The notes under the pieces: generated by a model
The model's input: the letters and a program-made list of their open reading frames with translations, nothing else
Database searches by the model: none
Told to the model about the DNA's origin: nothing
From: Biomphalaria glabrata
Lineage: Eukaryota; Mollusca; Gastropoda; Planorbidae
DNA: 64,000 nt
Reading direction: 5' to 3'
Assembly: GCF_947242115.1 (NCBI RefSeq)
Contig: NC_074726.1
Location: 6,317,951 to 6,381,950, forward strand
Shown: positions 59,297-64,000 of the stretch, in pieces
Numbering within the stretch: position 1 is the first letter of the stretch
Layout: each line of letters starts with the position of its first letter
Program-made: the position numbers and the translations under genes

Positions 59297-62200
59297 CATA
59301 TAACACTAAACTTAAAAAGGAAACAACAGTCATAATCAATCATCACACTTTAGAACAATGCAACTTCAAAAATAACCTAACATACACATCTATAACATTA
59401 AAGAAGATTACCCATCACAAATGGAAGTTCTCAATCAGACACAGCAGAAATAAATACCTATCACTGTTAATATTAATGGCAGGAGATGTAGAGTCAAATC
59501 CAGGGTCTAGATCTAAAGATAGATGCAACATCTGCAAAAAAATATGCACCCTGAAACAGAAAGCCATTCAATGTGACACCTGCGATGAATGGTACCATGC
59601 ATCATGTCTCCATATGAATACACCTGTGTATTATGCCTTAGGCAACAAAGACGCATCATGGCACTGTGTACCGTGTGGGTTACCTCAGTTTACATCAGGA
59701 CTGTTTGATTCCTTTGATGCGGACACTTCTAACCCATACAACATCCTAAACACCATCCCGAACCAAACTCACCAACCACTAGCCAGATCCACTCCTGTTA
59801 AACCTAAATCTACTAAAATTAATACAACAGCCTCACTAAACAAACCTACTAAAGAAGTAATACCAAAATACCTTAAAACCTTAGTTATAAATTTTCAAAG
59901 CATTAGGAACAAAACAGCAGATTTAGAAATTTTATTAGAATGTGAGAAACCAGACATAATTGCAGGAACAGAAACTTGGCTGCATCCTGAAATTTATAAT
60001 GCAGAAATTTTCAATAGTAATTATGAAATTTTTAGAAAAGATAGGGCTGATAATCATGGAGGAGTTCTTTTAGCAATAAAAAACACTCTTATAGCAGAAG
60101 AAATTACCTTACCTAACTCAAAAAATGTAGAATCAACATTTTGTAAAATTAATACCACCTCAACATCCCTAATAATAGGCAGCATTTACAGACCACCAAA
60201 TTCTAGTTTAGAATACATGCAGGAACTATGTAATCAGATTACTACACTTAAAGAGACAAATAAAAATGCAGTTTTTTGGATTATGGGTGATTTCAACCTA
60301 CCTGATATAAATTGGAAAACACTAACCATAGATAAACACCAAAACCTTAAGGACATAAATGAGCTTTTCATAGAAACTTTACACAACCTAAGTTTAGATC
60401 AAATCATTAAAAAGCCAACTAGATTAAACAACACATTAGATCTCTTCTTAACCAACAGACCTGGATTAGTAGTTGATTATGAAATTATCCCTGGTCTATC
60501 AGACCATGAGATCATAAAAATACACAGTCAGATAAAAGCAGTAGCCAATACAAAACTCAAAAGAAAAATCTTACTCTGGAATAAATGTAACCTAACACAA
60601 CTACACCAAGCTGCACTAAACTTTCAACAAACATTCTTATTAGAAAAAGACATTAACCAACCAGTCGATGACCTCTGGAATTTCATTAAAAACCATCTTA
60701 AAAGCATAATAGAAAATCATATACCAACTAAATACATATCAAACAAAATAAATAAATGCTGGTTTAATAATAGACTAAAGAAGCTTTGTAAACAGAAGGA
60801 AAACCTCTATAGAAAATTTAAAGAAACTAATGCAGAAAGAGTTTACAAAAAGTATATAAAAATTAAACACTTAACCCAAAAAGTAAGCAGACAGCTGCAG
60901 AGTGAATACATAAACAATGTAATATCTAAAGATAACAACAAAAACCTATGGTCATACATTAAGTCTAAGAAAATGGAAACAACAGGCGTAGCGCCATTAA
61001 AAGATGAACATAACATAATACATAATGATAATGAAACTAAAGCAAACATTCTAAACAAATACTTTGCATCAGCATTCTCAGCCCCAGGAGACAAAGACAT
61101 ATTACTGAATTTGAACCAAGTAGACAACATAGAAGATATAGTAGTACAAGAAAATGGAATTCAGAAACTATTAGCCAACACCAAACCAAATAAAGCTTCT
61201 GGACCTGATGGTATTCCAGCTAGATTACTCAAAGAACTAAGTAATGAGCTAGCCCCAGTGTTCAAAATACTCTTTCAGGCTTCACTTAACCAGGGCAGAG
61301 TACCAAAGGACTGGAAAGAAGCTAATGTCACCCCCCTATTTAAAAAAGGAGAAAAATCTGACCCAGGGAACTACAGACCAGTATCACTTACCAGCATCAC
61401 ATGTAAAATCCTAGAACACATAATATGTAGCAACATCATAAACCACTTAGACAAACATAATGTCCTCACACCATACCAACATGGCTTTAGGAAATATAGA
61501 TCATGTGAAACACAACTAATAGGACTAATTGATGATTTTTCAAAAGGTTTAGATAATAGTGAACAAATAGATGCTATCTTACTAGATTTTTCTAAGGCTT
61601 TTGACAAAGTTCACCACCATAGTTTGCTTAAAAAATTAAAATATTTCGGCATTAATGGTCCACTGCATCAGTGGATTAAAGACTTTCTGATAGGGAGAGA
61701 ACAAACTGTAATAATAAATGGCTCTAAATCAACACCGATAACAGTAAACTCAGGTGTACCTCAAGGTACAGTCTTGGGTCCACTACTATTTTTAATTTAC
61801 ATAAATGATTTACCAAATTGCATTAGTTCAGGAACAAAAGTCAGATTATTTGCAGACGATTGCATAATATATAGAACAATAAAAACAACACAAGACACAG
61901 ATATTTTACAAAGAGAATTAGATGAATTACAGAAATGGGAATCAAATTGGAGCATGTCTTTCCACCCAGAAAAATGTCAGTTGTTAAGAGTAACAAAAAA
62001 ACTAAAACAAATTAATTCCACTTATCTTATTCATGGCAAACCAGTATCACAGACTAAAAACGCAAAATACCTAGGTGTTATAATAAATGAAAAACTATCA
62101 TGGAATCCACATATTGATGAAACTACAAAAAAATCAAACAAAGCATTAGGATTTATTAAAAGAAATTTCTATAAATCAAATAAGAACATAAAACTAAAAT

Positions 62201-62716
62201 GTTACTTAACCTTGGTTAGGCCAATAATAGAATATGCATCCTCCGTTTGGGACCCCTCAACTCAAGAAAACATTAAGAAACTGGAACAGACACAAAATAG
62301 AGCAGTGAGATTCATAACAAACGAATATTCACATTTGACTAGAGTAACACCTTTAGTAAAATCACTAAATTTAGAAAGCCTTCAGGACAGAAGGCTCAAA
62401 AGTAAAGTAGCAATCATACATAAAACACTGAACCATAATCTTCAAATACAAAAACAAAATTTAATAAAATACTCTGAAAGACACAAAGATAAAGGCACAT
62501 TCCTCGTCCCATATGCTAGGACAAATTTGTACAAATACTCCTTCTTCCCTAGTGCTATTAGAGCATGGAATGGGTTGCCTGAGCTAGCCAGGAAAACCAG
62601 TGACTTGGCAGAATTTAAGTCATTGGTTAATATGCATGACTAAATGCATGACGCGTAGGACGTAATCATCTTCTTTTTTGAAGTAACGTCTGTATTATAT
62701 AAGATAAGATAAGATA

Positions 62717-62719
<3 letters not shown>
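59297..62719 (+). mobile_element. CR1-like LINE, apparently near full length
   Basis: It lies between two AT microsatellites. The frame is open from the left AT run through 62643. The 3' UTR is about 60 bp and ends in (ATAAG)n units (62695-62719), a short-repeat tail typical of CR1-group elements. Truncated relatives at 40499-40958 and 47700-48320 end in the same tail. Confidence 0.9.
59476..62643 (+). CDS. LINE polyprotein: 2A-like peptide, PHD finger, endonuclease, reverse transcriptase
   Basis: 1055 residues from ATG 59476. Residues 2-10 read AGDVESNPG, followed by Ser. Upstream in-frame codons give SLLILM, so the whole looks like a 2A ribosome-skipping peptide (DxExNPGP) whose last Pro is Ser. 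Residues 17-67 form a PHD finger (C17, C20, C33, C36, H41, C44, C64, C67). The endonuclease spans about 134-352 (NFQS, GTETWL, GDFN, and the catalytic SDHE). The reverse transcriptase follows with NKASGPDGIPARLLK, NYRPVSLTS, LLDFSKAFDKV, GVPQGTVLGPLLF and FADD at about 792-795, then KYLGVIINEKLSWNPH. The frame is whole and catalytic residues are kept, so the copy may be, or recently was, active. The true N-terminus is unclear because the frame is open upstream without an ATG. Confidence 0.92.
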   Translation: MAGDVESNPGSRSKDRCNICKKICTLKQKAIQCDTCDEWYHASCLHMNTPVYYALGNKDASWHCVPCGLPQFTSGLFDSFDADTSNPYNILNTIPNQTHQPLARSTPVKPKSTKINTTASLNKPTKEVIPKYLKTLVINFQSIRNKTADLEILLECEKPDIIAGTETWLHPEIYNAEIFNSNYEIFRKDRADNHGGVLLAIKNTLIAEEITLPNSKNVESTFCKINTTSTSLIIGSIYRPPNSSLEYMQELCNQITTLKETNKNAVFWIMGDFNLPDINWKTLTIDKHQNLKDINELFIETLHNLSLDQIIKKPTRLNNTLDLFLTNRPGLVVDYEIIPGLSDHEIIKIHSQIKAVANTKLKRKILLWNKCNLTQLHQAALNFQQTFLLEKDINQPVDDLWNFIKNHLKSIIENHIPTKYISNKINKCWFNNRLKKLCKQKENLYRKFKETNAERVYKKYIKIKHLTQKVSRQLQSEYINNVISKDNNKNLWSYIKSKKMETTGVAPLKDEHNIIHNDNETKANILNKYFASAFSAPGDKDILLNLNQVDNIEDIVVQENGIQKLLANTKPNKASGPDGIPARLLKELSNELAPVFKILFQASLNQGRVPKDWKEANVTPLFKKGEKSDPGNYRPVSLTSITCKILEHIICSNIINHLDKHNVLTPYQHGFRKYRSCETQLIGLIDDFSKGLDNSEQIDAILLDFSKAFDKVHHHSLLKKLKYFGINGPLHQWIKDFLIGREQTVIINGSKSTPITVNSGVPQGTVLGPLLFLIYINDLPNCISSGTKVRLFADDCIIYRTIKTTQDTDILQRELDELQKWESNWSMSFHPEKCQLLRVTKKLKQINSTYLIHGKPVSQTKNAKYLGVIINEKLSWNPHIDETTKKSNKALGFIKRNFYKSNKNIKLKCYLTLVRPIIEYASSVWDPSTQENIKKLEQTQNRAVRFITNEYSHLTRVTPLVKSLNLESLQDRRLKSKVAIIHKTLNHNLQIQKQNLIKYSERHKDKGTFLVPYARTNLYKYSFFPSAIRAWNGLPELARKTSDLAEFKSLVNMHD

Positions 62720-62768
<49 letters not shown>
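62720..62768. repeat. (AT)n microsatellite between LINE and LTR
   Basis: About 47 bp of AT, ending at GCAATATA just before the solo LTR. Confidence 0.93.
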
Positions 62769-62775
62769 CAATATA

Positions 62776-63442
62776 TGTCAGCCGAGACGAGTGTCAACAC
62801 GGCGGTTCGGGAAGGATCGACGGCGGTTCGGGAAGGATCGACGTCGTGAACAGAGCTCAGGAGCGTCACGAGAGTTGTAGTCATCTGACCACCTGGAAAC
62901 GTTGAGGGGCGTTCTGTCCGGTTCGAGAAGGCCAGTAGGGACCCTATATAAGAGCGGAGGTGTCGCAGTCAAGACGGTCGAGAAAAGAGGCTCATTACAG
63001 CAAGGTTCACGGCAGGGGTTCAGAGCCCGGTTCACTACAGTCCGGTCGACTACAGCACAGTTCAGCGGTGTGGTTCTGTACGGAGCATTACGACGGTTCA
63101 GTGCGGAGTACTATCAAGTACAGTTGAGACGAACGGCGTCTTGATCTTGGTCTGCGATCGAGTCCGACACAACGAGCCTAGTGTGTGAAGTCAGTCCTGA
63201 ACTGTTGAACCCAGTGCAAGCCCAGAACGAGACGGAGAGGCCAGTGCAAGAGTTAATACGGCGGAACGGTGTTATCGGAGAGATATTTGTACAGTGTACG
63301 TCTTGCCAATTGTACAGTATTGGCTGTTATTTATTCAACTATTAAAGTGTTAAGTTACTTTGGAGCCCTGAGTTGTCAAGTTCTTTAAGTTGGTGGTGTA
63401 TGGTGCAGTTTGCAGAGAGCCTGGATAGTGAGATTCGTAACA
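62776..63442 (+). mobile_element. Solo LTR (fossil)
   Basis: 667 bp opening TGTCAGCCGAG and closing ATTCGTAACA, flanked by ATATA and ATATC (5 bp, one mismatch). It is far more GC-rich than its surroundings. It has a TATA box (TATATAAG, 62945-62952) and a poly(A) signal ATTAAA (63341-63346), so the parts run in plus-strand order. No internal region is attached. The superfamily is probably Gypsy or similar, but this cannot be shown from an LTR alone. Confidence 0.65.
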
Positions 63443-63706
63443 ATATCTTTAGTGGATCTAAATCTTGTCTATAGTGGATATATCTTCTCAACAAATGTGA
63501 AAAAAAAAGATTGTTTAAATTAAAAAATAATACTTTGTGTTTTGAATATTTTTTTTATAAATCTCGGGCTTTTCTTTATAAATCATAAACTATGTAGCAA
63601 TTATTTTTTTTTAAATAAGAGAACAATATACTGTTAAATTCTCGTTTGAAATACTTGAAAATGGTAAGTTTTAAACCACTTCACATCCTTAACTTGAAGT
63701 TATTAT

Positions 63707-63912
63707 CAGTGGCGTAGCTAGGGTTGGGGGAATCCAAATTTGAAAATTCCCCTTGGCCCCCACTTGAGGGGGGCTCACAAATGAGTGTCCGAAATTAGTT
63801 TTTACATTAATTATTACGCCTTTATCTCACATCATGATGTCGAATTTCAAAATTCAGGGGCTCCCAAAGAGGTCAAGCCCCCCGGGCCCCCAAATCTCTA
63901 GCTACGCCACTG
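63707..63912. mobile_element. hAT-type MITE (CAGTGGCGTAGCTA ends), 206 bp
   Basis: The ends CAGTGGCGTAGCTAGGG and CTAGCTACGCCACTG are inverted repeats. GTTATTAT at 63699-63706 and 63913-63920 is a perfect 8-bp duplication. Same family as 4440-4659. Confidence 0.93.
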
Positions 63913-64000
63913 GTTATTATTATTATTATGTCAAATGGCAAGAAAAATACCAGATACTGAAGTCCTTCGAAGAGAGGGTCTGCAAAGCTTCCACATAATC

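Overview
The window looks like nuclear DNA of a heterobranch gastropod, most likely a freshwater snail of the Biomphalaria/Bulinus/Lymnaea kind. This is an inference. It rests on AT-rich intron-bearing genes, long CTAT/TATG/AT microsatellites, many tRNA-derived SINEs, hAT MITEs and CR1-type LINEs, and on the gene set: AIG1/GIMAP GTPases, TNF-receptor-like proteins, a caspase and an intronless molluscan-type GPCR. No rRNA, tRNA gene or CRISPR array was recognised.

Host genes, left to right. (1) An intronless TNFR-like membrane protein, minus strand, 3494-4096. (2) A four-exon TNFR-like protein, plus strand, 12844-17383; its last exon is short and encodes a membrane anchor with a four-residue tail. 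(3) A three-exon GIMAP-type GTPase, minus strand, 20068-23892, with a C-terminal coiled coil. (4) A seven-exon gene, plus strand, 30346-40377, in which about 508 mostly helical or acidic residues precede a C-terminal AIG1 GTPase domain. (5) A four-exon executioner-type caspase, plus strand, 46627-52515, with the Arg, His and Cys active-site residues in place. (6) An intronless rhodopsin-like GPCR, plus strand, 55699-56712. The exon models were assembled by hand from splice sites, reading phase and protein family motifs. The two GIMAP genes lie head to head.

Most of the remaining DNA is transposon-derived. A CR1-type LINE with an unbroken 1055-residue frame (2A-like peptide, PHD finger, endonuclease, reverse transcriptase) lies at 59.3-62.7 kb, with two truncated relatives at 40.5 and 47.7 kb. 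A second LINE family has a long open frame inside intron 5 of the large GIMAP gene (35.4-37.6 kb) and fragments at the left edge. Several hAT-type MITEs keep readable 8-bp target duplications, including two that resemble the SPIN/OposCharlie group known for horizontal transfer. There are also a foldback repeat with long inverted arms, two or three tRNA-derived SINE families, a solo LTR at 62.8-63.4 kb, and a composite element with inverted ends and internal tandem repeats at 24.2-26.1 kb.

Taken together, five of the six host genes belong to families used in death-receptor, caspase or GIMAP biology. Both TNFR-like proteins lack any cytoplasmic death domain, so a decoy or co-receptor role is the simplest inference. 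Whether the genes are co-regulated cannot be read from the sequence.
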